From assembly GCA_002478945.1 (NCBI GenBank), contig DLKM01000008.1:440-45146 (forward strand): 44,707 nt of DNA, given 5' to 3'. The stretch's first letter is position 1. The number at the start of each line of letters is the position of its first letter. A program made the position numbers and the translations under genes. The notes under the pieces were generated by a model that was given only the letters and a program-made list of their open reading frames with translations, made no database searches and was not told where the DNA came from. The DNA is from Christensenella sp. UBA7588 (GTDB lineage Bacteria > Bacillota > Clostridia > Christensenellales > CAG-917). Below are positions 1 to 7,310 of this stretch, one piece after another.

Positions 1-6
1 ATCGTT

Positions 7-81
7 TGGAGCGGGAGACGGGATTCGGACCCGCGACTTTCACCTTGGCAAGGTGACACTCTACCACTGAGTCACTCCCGC
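7..81 (-). tRNA. tRNA-Gly (GCC anticodon), CCA encoded
   Basis: Read on the minus strand this folds into a full cloverleaf: a 7-bp acceptor stem (GCGGGAG with CTCCCGC), a D arm with GGTAGAG, an anticodon stem CACCT/AGGTG presenting GCC in the loop, and a T arm with GGTTCGAATCC. The discriminator is T and the CCA end is encoded at 7-9. GCC reads GGC and GGU glycine codons. It lies downstream of ispA but has its own promoter-like sequence. Confidence 0.96.
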
Positions 82-98
82 ATTTCGTTTGCTTTAAC

Positions 99-127
99 AA
101 TATATCAAAAACAAACGAATATTGCAA
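99..127 (-). promoter_or_regulatory. Sigma-A-type promoter for tRNA-Gly
   Basis: On the minus strand TTGCAA (122-127) is followed after exactly 17 bases by TATATT (99-104). Transcription would start about 10 bases before the tRNA 5' end at 81. Position and spacing support it; there is no experimental evidence. Confidence 0.55.
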
Positions 128-160
128 CAACTTTTTTGAAAGTTTGCGATATTATTTGGT

Positions 161-976
161 CTATTCCTGTCTGCCGCACAGAGCCGTGGCAAAATCGGAC
201 AACTCCTTTGCGTTTGCAAACGTCGACGCCAAATCTATTGCCTTTTGCGTTTCGCTCTCGAGAAGCGCGCGAGTTTTGTCTTTACCCCACAAACCTGCGA
301 TACTACCCTTATCGTCGTCGTCAAGCAAGTCGTCCGCAAGTTGGAAAGCTATGCCGACGTTCATTGCGTACTCCCCTATCCTCTCGATTTGTTCATAGTC
401 GGCTTCCGCACAAATCGTGCCTGCGCAAAATGCGCCCACAATCAAAGCGGCGGTTTTTTGAGAATACATATCGAGAAAACTATCCGCACACTCGCAACCC
501 TGCAAATCGTTTGCCTGACCGAGAACCATACGTTTTGCCGCTATGGTTATCTCTTGCGCCGCCCTTGCAAAGTGCGAGCCGTACTCTCTCGCTCCGTCGA
601 GAAGCACGCAAGACGCAAGCGTGAGAAGTTGGTCGCCGATAAGTATTCCGTTGGCGTGTCCGAACTTTTTATGAACGGAAAGTTTGCCTCTGCGATAATC
701 GTCGTTGTCCATTGCGGGCAAATCGTCGTGAACGAGAGAATAATTATGGATAAGTTCCACCGCAACGGCAAGACGGACAACCTCGTCCACCTCGGCGTCT
801 TTTCCCGTCGAGCGCGCGCCGTAATACACGCAAAGCGGGCGCACGCGCTTGCCTCCGTCGAGAGCGGCGTAACGCATACCCTCGTCGATTACGGAATTGC
901 CGTACCCTATTGCGTCTTTGAGCGACTGCTCGAATACGAAAAGAAATTCGTTTTTGTCAATGGTCGAGATTTTCAT
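161..976 (-). CDS. ispA: Polyprenyl synthetase, probable farnesyl diphosphate synthase
   Basis: This 271-residue protein is a cytosolic trans-isoprenyl diphosphate synthase that condenses isopentenyl diphosphate with allylic diphosphates. The first Asp-rich motif is DDLPAMD at residues 84-90 in the bacterial six-spaced form. The second is the DDLLDDD stretch near 214-221, and the substrate-binding GKRVRP is at 42-47. A Tyr five residues before the first motif (Tyr79) matches bacterial C15-producing enzymes, so farnesyl diphosphate is the likely product, feeding undecaprenyl phosphate and quinone synthesis. The start follows the xseB stop by two bases, so the gene is the last of the asp23-nusB-xseA-xseB-ispA unit, a common Firmicutes order. 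Confidence 0.93.
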   Translation of the reverse strand: MKISTIDKNEFLFVFEQSLKDAIGYGNSVIDEGMRYAALDGGKRVRPLCVYYGARSTGKDAEVDEVVRLAVAVELIHNYSLVHDDLPAMDNDDYRRGKLSVHKKFGHANGILIGDQLLTLASCVLLDGAREYGSHFARAAQEITIAAKRMVLGQANDLQGCECADSFLDMYSQKTAALIVGAFCAGTICAEADYEQIERIGEYAMNVGIAFQLADDLLDDDDKGSIAGLWGKDKTRALLESETQKAIDLASTFANAKELSDFATALCGRQE

Positions 977-978
977 AG

Positions 979-1197
979 TCAGTCAAGTTTCATCTCTTGC
1001 GTGAGATTGTTGATGTCGTCCACGAGCAATTCGAGTTTGCCTTTTTCGGCTTTCAGATTTTCCATACAGACTTTGCTAAGCTCGATGCCCTTTTGAAATG
1101 CGTCCATTGCCTCGTCGAGAGGAATATCTCCCTCGAGTTTTTTTACGATGGCTTCCAATTCCGCCAACGCTTCTTCAAACTTCTTAATTTCTGCCAT
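979..1197 (-). CDS. xseB: Exodeoxyribonuclease VII small subunit
   Basis: This is a 72-residue helical protein, the normal size for the small subunit, which binds several copies per XseA. The segment around residues 5-45 (FEEALAELEAIVKKLE, then the PLDEAMDAFQKGIEL region) is the family signature. ExoVII degrades single-stranded DNA from both ends in the cytosol. The gene begins directly after the xseA stop (one base between them), consistent with co-translation of the two subunits, and is followed two bases later by ispA. Confidence 0.95.
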   Translation of the reverse strand: MAEIKKFEEALAELEAIVKKLEGDIPLDEAMDAFQKGIELSKVCMENLKAEKGKLELLVDDINNLTQEMKLD

Positions 1198-1198
1198 A

Positions 1199-2407
1199 TC
1201 AGTTCTCCTCGTTGAGTTCGATTTGTGTGATTTGTGCCGTTGCCGAGCCGTCTCCGCCGGTAGCCTTAATATACTGACCGACTTTGAGCGTTGCGACTTT
1301 GCTTATCGTGGTATCTCCGCTTTGTATGCGGAAGTATCCCCTGCCGAGAATTTTCAGAGGACTGAGGTTATCCAAAGACGCCGCGGCTTTTTCCGCTCTT
1401 GCGGCGGCAACCTCCACCTTTCTTTGCGCAAGATATTTTGCCCTCTCGAGACAAGTCTCGACTTTGTGTTGATGCGAAGTATAAAATCCCGTCGCAAGCC
1501 TTTGCAACTGCGCGCAGGTAAGTCTAACCTTTGAAACGTTTTTATCGTAGCAACGCGTTGCTCCGAAGCGCAACCTTGCAATATCGGCTTCGAGTTGCTC
1601 TTTCATCGCATAATAATCGTATGCGACAAGTTCTCCCGCGGCGGTCGGCGTTGCCGCTCTTGCGTCCGCCACGAAATCACAAAGCGAAAAATCCGTCTCG
1701 TGTCCGACTGCGGATATGACGGGCGTGTTCATAGCATACACCGCTCTTACGAGTTGCTCGTCGTAAAACGGCGCAAGGTCCTCTAGCGAGCCTCCGCCTC
1801 TTGCGATGATTATAGTATCGTAGCCGAGGGTATCTACCCTTTCAAGCACTTTTGCGATTTCCTTGCCTGCGCCTTCTCCTTGCACCCTAACGTCTTTCAC
1901 GACGATGTCGATAACGGGATTCTTGCGTCTGACGGTAGTAACTATATCTCTGATAACCGCTCCCGTTTTCGACGTTACGACAAGCACTTTCTTCGCAAAC
2001 TTCGGAATAGGCTTTTTATGCGCTTCGTCAAACAAACCTTCCGCAAGCAATTTTGCCTTGAGTCTCTCGAACTCCAAAAACAGCATACCTTTGCCGACGG
2101 GTTGAATGGACGACGCCTGCAGAGACAATCTGCCGCCCTTGAGATAATAATCTAGAGAGCCTTTTACGATAACGCTTTCTCCGTCTTTGGGGTTGTAAGT
2201 CTTTGCGGCGTAAAAGCAAACGCAGGACAGTTGAGAATCTTTGTCCTTTAACGTGAAGTAGGCGTGAGGTCCGCTGAACTTAAAGCCGGAAACTTCGCCG
2301 AAAACTTCCAAACCTTTGAATATCGGAGCGTCGATACACGCTTTTATCGTTGCGTTTACTTCGCTTACGGATATTGTTTTTTCAGAAAATGGGGTTTTAT
2401 CTAACAT
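1199..2407 (-). CDS. xseA: Exodeoxyribonuclease VII large subunit
   Basis: This is the catalytic subunit of ExoVII. It has an N-terminal OB fold (SVSEVNATIKACID onward), the central nuclease region with the VTSKTGAVIRDI and ARGGGSLEDL blocks, the metal-site segment AVGHETDFSLCDFVADARAATPTAAGEL, and a coiled-coil C terminus. The reading frame is open up to 2491. The ATG at 2407 (402 residues) was chosen because family members begin just before the OB fold, and because the ATG at 2491 lies inside a terminator-like hairpin (2468-2528). None of the candidate starts has a strong ribosome-binding site, so the exact start is uncertain (2407, 2428 or 2491). Confidence 0.92.
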   Translation of the reverse strand: MLDKTPFSEKTISVSEVNATIKACIDAPIFKGLEVFGEVSGFKFSGPHAYFTLKDKDSQLSCVCFYAAKTYNPKDGESVIVKGSLDYYLKGGRLSLQASSIQPVGKGMLFLEFERLKAKLLAEGLFDEAHKKPIPKFAKKVLVVTSKTGAVIRDIVTTVRRKNPVIDIVVKDVRVQGEGAGKEIAKVLERVDTLGYDTIIIARGGGSLEDLAPFYDEQLVRAVYAMNTPVISAVGHETDFSLCDFVADARAATPTAAGELVAYDYYAMKEQLEADIARLRFGATRCYDKNVSKVRLTCAQLQRLATGFYTSHQHKVETCLERAKYLAQRKVEVAAARAEKAAASLDNLSPLKILGRGYFRIQSGDTTISKVATLKVGQYIKATGGDGSATAQITQIELNEEN

Positions 2408-2467
2408 AATCGACACTTTATGCACCATTTTTGCAGTTATACACCGATTTTTCGCTGTTTTTGAGTC

Positions 2468-2528
2468 AAAAAATCCCGAATTATCATACATTTGTCTCGT
2501 TTTGAAGGCATATATGACAGCTCGGGAT
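2468..2528 (-). terminator. Two-tier hairpin with T run between nusB and xseA
   Basis: On the minus strand, ATCCCGA (2522-2528) pairs with TCGGGAT (2473-2479). Inside it TCATATAT (2510-2517) pairs with ATGTATGA (2484-2491) with one mismatch, and the structure is followed at once by TTTTT (2468-2472). This resembles an intrinsic terminator or attenuator that would reduce transcription from nusB into xseAB-ispA. The outer stem is only 7 bp around a long loop, so strength is uncertain. Confidence 0.4.
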
Positions 2529-2537
2529 AATCTTTCG

Positions 2538-2933
2538 TTATTTGACGTCTTTTACTATTTTGGCAAGGACGCCGTTTACAAACGCACCCGACTTGTCCGT
2601 GCCGTATTTCTTTGAAAGTTCCACCGCCTCGTTAATAACAACGGCGTTGGGAGCGGTATGCTCCAAAAGTTCGTACGTTGCGAGCAACAACACCGCATAA
2701 TCGGGACGATAAACTCTTTCGAGACGATAGCCCTCGAGATGACTCTCGATAATCTTCTTCAGTTCTTCTTCTCTCGTGACCACGCCGAAGTACGTCGAAT
2801 TGATATAATTCTTATCGTCCTCGGTCAAATCGCTGTCCACGAGCAACAACTCCAAAGTAGAGTCGTTGACGACGTTGTAAAACGTGTATTCGAACACCAA
2901 CTTAAATACGTTTTCTCTTGCAATTCTTCTCAT
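2538..2933 (-). CDS. nusB: Transcription antitermination factor NusB
   Basis: This 131-residue all-helical protein matches NusB in size and in its signature blocks: the N-terminal ARENVFKLVFEYTF, the central DYAVLLLATYELLE, and the C-terminal VVINEAVELSKKYGTDKSGAFVNGVLAKI. NusB with NusE (S10) binds boxA RNA and promotes antitermination in rRNA transcription. It follows the Asp23-family gene after four bases, the usual Firmicutes pairing. Confidence 0.96.
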   Translation of the reverse strand: MRRIARENVFKLVFEYTFYNVVNDSTLELLLVDSDLTEDDKNYINSTYFGVVTREEELKKIIESHLEGYRLERVYRPDYAVLLLATYELLEHTAPNAVVINEAVELSKKYGTDKSGAFVNGVLAKIVKDVK

Positions 2934-2937
2934 AATC

Positions 2938-3249
2938 TTATTGTGCGACTCTGACGTTCATAACCTGAACGTTGACTGATTGTACTTTGAATTTCGTTGC
3001 GCTCTCTATCTGGGATTTTACTTTTTCCTGAAGCACCGCAACCGTGGACGGAACGGCGTAGCCTTGTTCGATATTGATAAACAAATCGACAACGACTTTT
3101 TCATTTGGCAGAACGTAGACGGACGTTGCGCCTTTGTTGCGCTTGGAATTGAGAAGGCATATACCCTCCACGTCCTGAGCGGCTTCGCTTGCAAGCGACA
3201 CCAACACGTTGCTCAATGCGTTTGAAACTTTTGTCGCATCTTTTGCCAT
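2938..3249 (-). CDS. Asp23/Gls24 family envelope stress protein
   Basis: This 103-residue protein has the single Asp23 domain: SNALSNVLVSLASEAAQDVEGI, a beta region VVVDLFINIEQGYAVPSTVAVLQEKVKSQIE, and a C-terminal VQSVNVQVMNVRV strand. Members are cytosolic and in other Firmicutes are linked to cell-envelope stress. No precise role is established for the short clostridial form next to nusB. The start has a strong ribosome-binding site (GGAGG) and a near-consensus promoter about 20 bases upstream, so this is the first gene of the nusB-xseAB-ispA transcript. Confidence 0.9.
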   Translation of the reverse strand: MAKDATKVSNALSNVLVSLASEAAQDVEGICLLNSKRNKGATSVYVLPNEKVVVDLFINIEQGYAVPSTVAVLQEKVKSQIESATKFKVQSVNVQVMNVRVAQ

Positions 3250-3268
3250 ATCGACCTCCGTTTTGTGT

Positions 3269-3297
3269 ATTATATCACATACGAAAAATTATATCAA
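3269..3297 (-). promoter_or_regulatory. Sigma-A promoter of the asp23-nusB-xseAB-ispA unit
   Basis: TTGATA (3292-3297) and TATAAT (3269-3274) on the minus strand are separated by 17 bases. The start codon at 3249 follows with an intervening GGAGG. This is one of the best promoter matches in the window and separates this unit from the spoIIIA operon upstream. Confidence 0.75.
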
Positions 3298-3361
3298 TCG
3301 TTAGCGAAAAATATTTGTCTCGCAAAACGGCGTCGACGGCGTGCTTTCCTTATATGTGCCG

Positions 3362-3397
3362 AAAAACGAAAAAGTCCGTCGCGGTAACGCGGCGGAC
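3362..3397 (-). terminator. Rho-independent terminator of the spoIIIA operon
   Basis: On the minus strand GTCCGCCGCG (ending at 3397) pairs with CGCGACGGAC around a TTAC loop (10 bp, one G-U), followed by TTTTTCGTTTTT. It lies about 20 bases beyond the spoIIIAH stop and before the next promoter. Confidence 0.8.
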
Positions 3398-3415
3398 GTA
3401 ACGTCTATGTTTAGA

Positions 3416-3910
3416 TTAGTTGTACGGAATAACTTTTACCTCGGAAGGCTTGAACGTCGTTTCTCCGAGTACGTCGGACAAAATCTGATTGGCTTGTTCC
3501 GCGCTGAGTTCGGCAGAGTTTACGACGATGCTGACGCCCTTGTCCCCTATCGTTACGATTACGTCGTCAAAACCTCTTGCTTTGATAAGCGTCTCGAGAG
3601 CGAGTTCTTTTTCCATACGTTCCACCAAAGCGAGTTTCTGCTCTTGCGCGGTGGTTTTTGCGCTTTCCGTGCTTGAGTCGGATTGCATTATCGCGTCGAG
3701 ATAAAGAAATTCGGACTCTCTCGTGGAATCACGCTCGCTTTTCGCTGCGGAAAAGAACGTTTGCGTAACCGTGTTTTGGTCAAGGTTTGCGTTGTCTGTC
3801 GATTTGTTGAGTTTGTCGCTCAACACAAAGTTCAGCACGCCCGTCGCTACGAGCAACGCTACCATAACCGACAATACGATGATTTTCTTGGTTCTTGGTT
3901 TAATTTTCAT
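3416..3910 (-). CDS. spoIIIAH: Stage III sporulation protein AH
   Basis: This 164-residue protein has a short basic N terminus, one transmembrane helix at about residues 9-28, and an outer-facing domain whose C-terminal part (ALETLIKARGFDDVIVTIGDKGVSIVV... to TFKPSEVKVIPYN) is the ring-building domain related to EscJ/FliF. In Bacillus SpoIIIAH in the mother-cell membrane binds forespore SpoIIQ to form a channel across the intermembrane space. No spoIIQ is in this window. The start has an AGGAGG site. It is the last gene of spoIIIA and is followed by a terminator. Confidence 0.93.
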   Translation of the reverse strand: MKIKPRTKKIIVLSVMVALLVATGVLNFVLSDKLNKSTDNANLDQNTVTQTFFSAAKSERDSTRESEFLYLDAIMQSDSSTESAKTTAQEQKLALVERMEKELALETLIKARGFDDVIVTIGDKGVSIVVNSAELSAEQANQILSDVLGETTFKPSEVKVIPYN

Positions 3911-3930
3911 ATATTCCTCCTATAGGTTCG

Positions 3931-4350
3931 CTAATTTTGTTTGCAAAGCACGCTGATTACGTCCTCGCTCACTCCGAGAGCGGTTGCGCTTGCCTGCATA
4001 AGTTTGAGCCTGACGTACGGATTTTTCGCGCCGTCCGCTATTACGAGTACGCCGACTATCTGTCCGTCCGTTCTCGTTATCATAGTTTGCACCTGTCCTG
4101 CGCCGTCAATCTGCGAAAGTATGCTCGACAGCCTCTGTTCGTCCTCGCTTTGCACGGTTTGCTGTTGCGATTGAGAGACCGTTTTGCTTTCCCTCGACGC
4201 CACTACGCTAGAGTATATGATAAGAGCGATTGCTATTATGAATACGACTGCGATAATTCGTATATTTTTGATGCTTTTAAGTTTTTTGACTATTGCGCTG
4301 TTGCCTATCCGTTGCGCTAATCCGTCTTTTCTCTTATCTTCGACTTCCAT
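3931..4350 (-). CDS. spoIIIAG: Stage III sporulation protein AG
   Basis: This protein of 139 residues has a transmembrane helix at about residues 30-50 and a C-terminal ring-building domain (RLSSILSQIDGAGQVQTMITR... to LGVSEDVISVLCKQN). In Bacillus SpoIIIAG forms large rings in the mother-cell membrane. The frame is open to 4380, but the ATG at 4350 follows a good AGAGGAAG site and removes an atypical ten-residue leader, so it was chosen. Unlike the other spoIIIA genes it is separated from its upstream neighbour by about 205 bases containing a very large GC-rich hairpin. Confidence 0.92.
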   Translation of the reverse strand: MEVEDKRKDGLAQRIGNSAIVKKLKSIKNIRIIAVVFIIAIALIIYSSVVASRESKTVSQSQQQTVQSEDEQRLSSILSQIDGAGQVQTMITRTDGQIVGVLVIADGAKNPYVRLKLMQASATALGVSEDVISVLCKQN

Positions 4351-4459
4351 CGCTTCCTCTGTAAAAATATATATGCGCACCTCGATTGCATATTCTCAAA
4401 ACGCGAAAATCTCAAAAATATCGCTTTTTTCGACAGTCTTTCGCTACGTTCGTATCGGT

Positions 4460-4536
4460 CGCGCGCGTGCGCGCGCAACGTGTATGCGCACGCATTATTT
4501 TGTTAGTGCGTGCGCTTGTGCGCGCGCACGCGCGCG
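4460..4536. repeat. Giant alternating purine-pyrimidine hairpin inside spoIIIA
   Basis: A perfect 18-bp stem (4460-4477 with 4519-4536) of almost pure alternating CG/TG sequence encloses an asymmetric internal loop (8 and 3 bases). A second perfect 9-bp stem (4486-4494 with 4507-4515) then closes on an AT-rich 12-base loop. No T run follows on either strand, so it is not a standard intrinsic terminator. It sits between spoIIIAF and spoIIIAG, where the flanking genes otherwise overlap or nearly touch. The sequence is favourable for Z-DNA or cruciform extrusion, and as RNA it would be extremely stable. Confidence 0.85.
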
Positions 4537-4555
4537 TAACGATTCGCGCATTGAT

Positions 4556-4996
4556 TTATTTGTAAAACTCGTAAAGAACGTTTACTTTAAGCGGCGATAT
4601 TGCAAGCGTTTTCGCAACTATGTCGACAATCTCCTCTCCCTTAAGAATCATATCGTACACCGTAACGTCCACCCCTTTCACAACGCCGTCCTCCGTTGTG
4701 ATTTTGACTTGCGACTCACACCCCCTCTCCTCCAATGCGCCCTTAACCGCGTCCTCGAAAGACGCTTTGTATGCGTCGACGTAATCGTCCTGTCGCGAGA
4801 CCGTAAAAGCGTCCGTTTTGACGCTTATATCAAAATCTTTTTTCAACAGACTCGGCAACGGCGCAACGATTGCAAGCACCACGAGCAACGAAAACGCACC
4901 TTTGATATACTTTGCCGTTTTGCCCTCCGGCAATACGATTTCGAGCAGTATTCCGAGGCATATAACTCCCGAGATAGATAATATCCAAGCCCCCAT
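4556..4996 (-). CDS. spoIIIAF: Stage III sporulation protein AF
   Basis: This 146-residue protein has two N-terminal transmembrane helices (about residues 3-22 and 32-50) followed by a soluble domain with the repeated-in-family ring-building-like fold (SQVKITTEDGVVKGVDVTVYD). It is a component of the SpoIIIA-SpoIIQ channel in the mother-cell membrane. It starts one base after the spoIIIAE stop and is followed by the unusual 205-base spacer. Confidence 0.9.
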   Translation of the reverse strand: MGAWILSISGVICLGILLEIVLPEGKTAKYIKGAFSLLVVLAIVAPLPSLLKKDFDISVKTDAFTVSRQDDYVDAYKASFEDAVKGALEERGCESQVKITTEDGVVKGVDVTVYDMILKGEEIVDIVAKTLAISPLKVNVLYEFYK

Positions 4997-4997
4997 A

Positions 4998-6203
4998 TCA
5001 CAACCCCATATTGCAAGACGAAATAAGCAACATCAACGTCAGGAAGAACAGGAAAGCAACGCCTGCAAGCGCGGTTATCAGGAGATTGAGATTCTTTGAT
5101 ACGCCGTAAAGCAGTTTTGACACTCTGTCGTCTCCTATAGGTTCCGCTATCGCTCCCGTAAGTTTTGCGGCAAGAGAAAACATAACTACCTTTACGAGCG
5201 GAAAAGCAACCGTAGCGCACAATAGCACCGCCCCCGTATACCCTACCGCGTTTTTTACGAGAACGAGAGACGCAGACATAAGGTCGAATCCGTCGGAGAG
5301 ATAGCCGCCGAGGATAGGAACGTAACTCGACACGGCAAACTTTGCTATGTTGAAACCGAATCTATCGATTACGCCGCCCGATATTCCTTGCATCGTCAAA
5401 AAAGTGGCAAATATCCCGAACGTTATTCCTACAAGCCACCCTGCCGCCGATTTCACGAGTTTTGCGAGTTTGTCGAGTTTTACGTTTTTGGACACGTTCC
5501 CGACAATACCGAACACTATACACGCAATAAACGCAGGCAACACCACCGCCGTTATGAGTTTCATTATAAAGCCGCACAGCACCGCCATAAGCGGAGAATA
5601 CCCTGCCGCGCTTGCTGATGCGCCCAACGCCGACAAGAGCGTCAACAACACGGGAAAGAGCGCGTTTGAAAGAGATACGAGAGCGTTTACCGTGTTCGTT
5701 ACCGTCTCGATTACGGTCGCCACGCCGCTCATAAGCACGATGACGGTTGCGCAATAACAAACTATGTTTACGACCTCGGTGGTGGACTTATTGAGAAAAT
5801 CTCCCGTAAGACCGCTGAGTATGTTTTTAAGCAGACAAATAATCAAAATCGTAACGAACCCCGGCATAAATCCGAGAAAATATCTGCCTGCCGATTTTGC
5901 CAAAAGATTAAAAAAAACGTCGAAGAATGCCTGCCCTTCCCCTCTCGCAAGTGCTTTAAGCGCAGAGCGCACGTCGCTCATCGATATTGCTTGGCTTCCC
6001 TCTTGCGACAATGAGTTCAAAAAGTCTTGCAACGCTTTTAAGTCAAGGCTGTCTATTGCCTTGTCGTAAGCGTCGGTAAGCTCTTTTTTTATCTGCTCGT
6101 CCGTCTTTTCTTCGCCTGCGGCGCAAACGCCGTCAACCGCAAAAAGCAATGCGAAAAAACACGCGAAAAAGCATAAAATACAAGCAAAAACTCTTTTTTT
6201 CAT
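4998..6203 (-). CDS. spoIIIAE: Stage III sporulation protein AE
   Basis: This 401-residue polytopic membrane protein begins with a signal-peptide-like segment (KKRVFACILCFFACFFALLF) and an outer-facing helical part, followed by about six to eight hydrophobic segments between residues 90 and 400. It matches SpoIIIAE in size and order. The frame continues to 6317, but the ATG at 6203 overlaps the spoIIIAD stop as ATGA and gives the expected signal-peptide start. It is thought to act in the channel's membrane base, by analogy to export apparatus components. Confidence 0.93.
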   Translation of the reverse strand: MKKRVFACILCFFACFFALLFAVDGVCAAGEEKTDEQIKKELTDAYDKAIDSLDLKALQDFLNSLSQEGSQAISMSDVRSALKALARGEGQAFFDVFFNLLAKSAGRYFLGFMPGFVTILIICLLKNILSGLTGDFLNKSTTEVVNIVCYCATVIVLMSGVATVIETVTNTVNALVSLSNALFPVLLTLLSALGASASAAGYSPLMAVLCGFIMKLITAVVLPAFIACIVFGIVGNVSKNVKLDKLAKLVKSAAGWLVGITFGIFATFLTMQGISGGVIDRFGFNIAKFAVSSYVPILGGYLSDGFDLMSASLVLVKNAVGYTGAVLLCATVAFPLVKVVMFSLAAKLTGAIAEPIGDDRVSKLLYGVSKNLNLLITALAGVAFLFFLTLMLLISSCNMGL

Positions 6204-6589
6204 AGCATATTCACAAGCGTCGACACCAAATCGACAAGAGAGGACACTATCGATATGCTCATAAGGAAAATTACGATTTTGCCTCCGAATTGCAGTTTTT
6301 GCGCAATGGAATCGCACCCTGCGTCAGTAGCGACCGAAGAAGAATATTCCGTGAGATAACCTATGCCGATAATCTTCAAAACGGCGGAAAACACTTCGTC
6401 GTTTATGCCGCTTTTTTCAACGATTTTATCAAAAGCAAGCACGACGTCTCTCAATGCGGAAAGCATCGTGATTATCATTATCACGCCCGTCGCAATGGTT
6501 GCAAAAACGGCAAATTCCGGCTTTGCGCTTTTGAGCAAAGTCACGGTAATCACGCCGATAATTGCAATTCCGATAAGTTTGAAAATCAT
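6200..6589 (-). CDS. spoIIIAD: Stage III sporulation protein AD
   Basis: This 129-residue membrane protein has about four hydrophobic helices and the family blocks FKLIGIAIIGVITVTLLK near the N terminus and IGIGYLTEYSSSVATDAGCDSIAQKLQFGGKIVIF in the second half. Its stop overlaps the spoIIIAE start by four bases (ATGA), which indicates coupled translation. It forms part of the SpoIIIA complex in the mother-cell membrane. Confidence 0.94.
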   Translation of the reverse strand: MIFKLIGIAIIGVITVTLLKSAKPEFAVFATIATGVIMIITMLSALRDVVLAFDKIVEKSGINDEVFSAVLKIIGIGYLTEYSSSVATDAGCDSIAQKLQFGGKIVIFLMSISIVSSLVDLVSTLVNML

Positions 6590-6607
6590 AAAGCGAAACG
6601 ACCTTCG

Positions 6608-6805
6608 TCAATACAGCGACAAAAGCGACTTCAGCGTATCGAAAAGTCCGCCGAGCATATCTATGACAAGCACGGCGACGATAATCAGCCCCGCAAGCGT
6701 CGCAAACGTTGCAATCTCGTCTCTGTCGCTCTTTTTTAGTATTACGCAGACGATGGCGGTAAGCAGCCCCACCCCTGCGATTTTGAGTATTATACTCGTA
6801 TCCAT
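6608..6805 (-). CDS. spoIIIAC: Stage III sporulation protein AC
   Basis: This 65-residue protein consists of two transmembrane helices with the IILKIAGVGLLTAIVCVILKKSDRDEIATFATLAGL region typical of SpoIIIAC, a small relative of the SpoIIIAD helices. An in-frame GTG lies six bases further up (6811). The ATG at 6805 was chosen because a GAGG ribosome-binding site sits five bases before it. It belongs to the mother-cell spoIIIA operon. Confidence 0.93.
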   Translation of the reverse strand: MDTSIILKIAGVGLLTAIVCVILKKSDRDEIATFATLAGLIIVAVLVIDMLGGLFDTLKSLLSLY

Positions 6806-6812
6806 AAGCACC

Positions 6813-7310
6813 TCACGCCAGTATCAGAATTATTGCGATTCCGAGCAGCACGCACAATTTGAAATACATCGAACCTTGCTTTTTGCTCTGCGTTTCGCAC
6901 TCCGTCGTTTTTCTGTCGAATGCCTCTTTATAATGCTCGACGTGCGCGATTTGGTCTCTTAAATCCGTCTTGCCGAGCGTATCCAAAAAAGTGGCAACGT
7001 CTTTCGTTTCGTCGTTTTTGAGCAGTTTATATTTGTCGAAGTCGGAGTTTTTGCCGAGTTTTGCGTTCTGCGCCCACTCGCAAAGCAAGTCCTCGAACAC
7101 GCCCTTACGCCCTGCCGTAAACTTGGATACGACGGCAGGAATCGGCGTTTTTCGCATCGACAATTCATCGCTCAACATAATGCAAAACGCCGAAGCGGAT
7201 TTGAAAAACGTAACTCTCGAGGCATATCTTCGTTTGATTAACAAGCCGATATAGCAACAAATCAACGCAAGCAGTCCGCCTGCGACAAGCCTCAAAATTT
7301 CGCTTTTCAT
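6813..7310 (-). CDS. spoIIIAB: Stage III sporulation protein AB
   Basis: This 165-residue protein has an N-terminal transmembrane helix (LVAGGLLALICCYIGLLI), a helical soluble region related to the GspF fold, and a C-terminal hydrophobic anchor (YFKLCVLLGIAIILILA). The frame extends to 7352, but the ATG at 7310 overlaps the spoIIIAA stop as ATGA and gives a family-like start. In the SpoIIIA complex it is proposed to partner the SpoIIIAA ATPase. Confidence 0.92.
   Translation of the reverse strand: MKSEILRLVAGGLLALICCYIGLLIKRRYASRVTFFKSASAFCIMLSDELSMRKTPIPAVVSKFTAGRKGVFEDLLCEWAQNAKLGKNSDFDKYKLLKNDETKDVATFLDTLGKTDLRDQIAHVEHYKEAFDRKTTECETQSKKQGSMYFKLCVLLGIAIILILA

Noticed and set aside
245..1096. 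Plus-strand frame of 283 codons opposite ispA and xseB
   Set aside because: The minus-strand products match known families from end to end. The plus frame has no domain and no ribosome-binding site.
4184..4981. Plus-strand frame of 265 codons over the spoIIIAF-AG junction
   Set aside because: It is antisense to spoIIIAF and spoIIIAG, which are certain, and passes through the GC hairpin with an Arg/Ala-rich low-complexity product.
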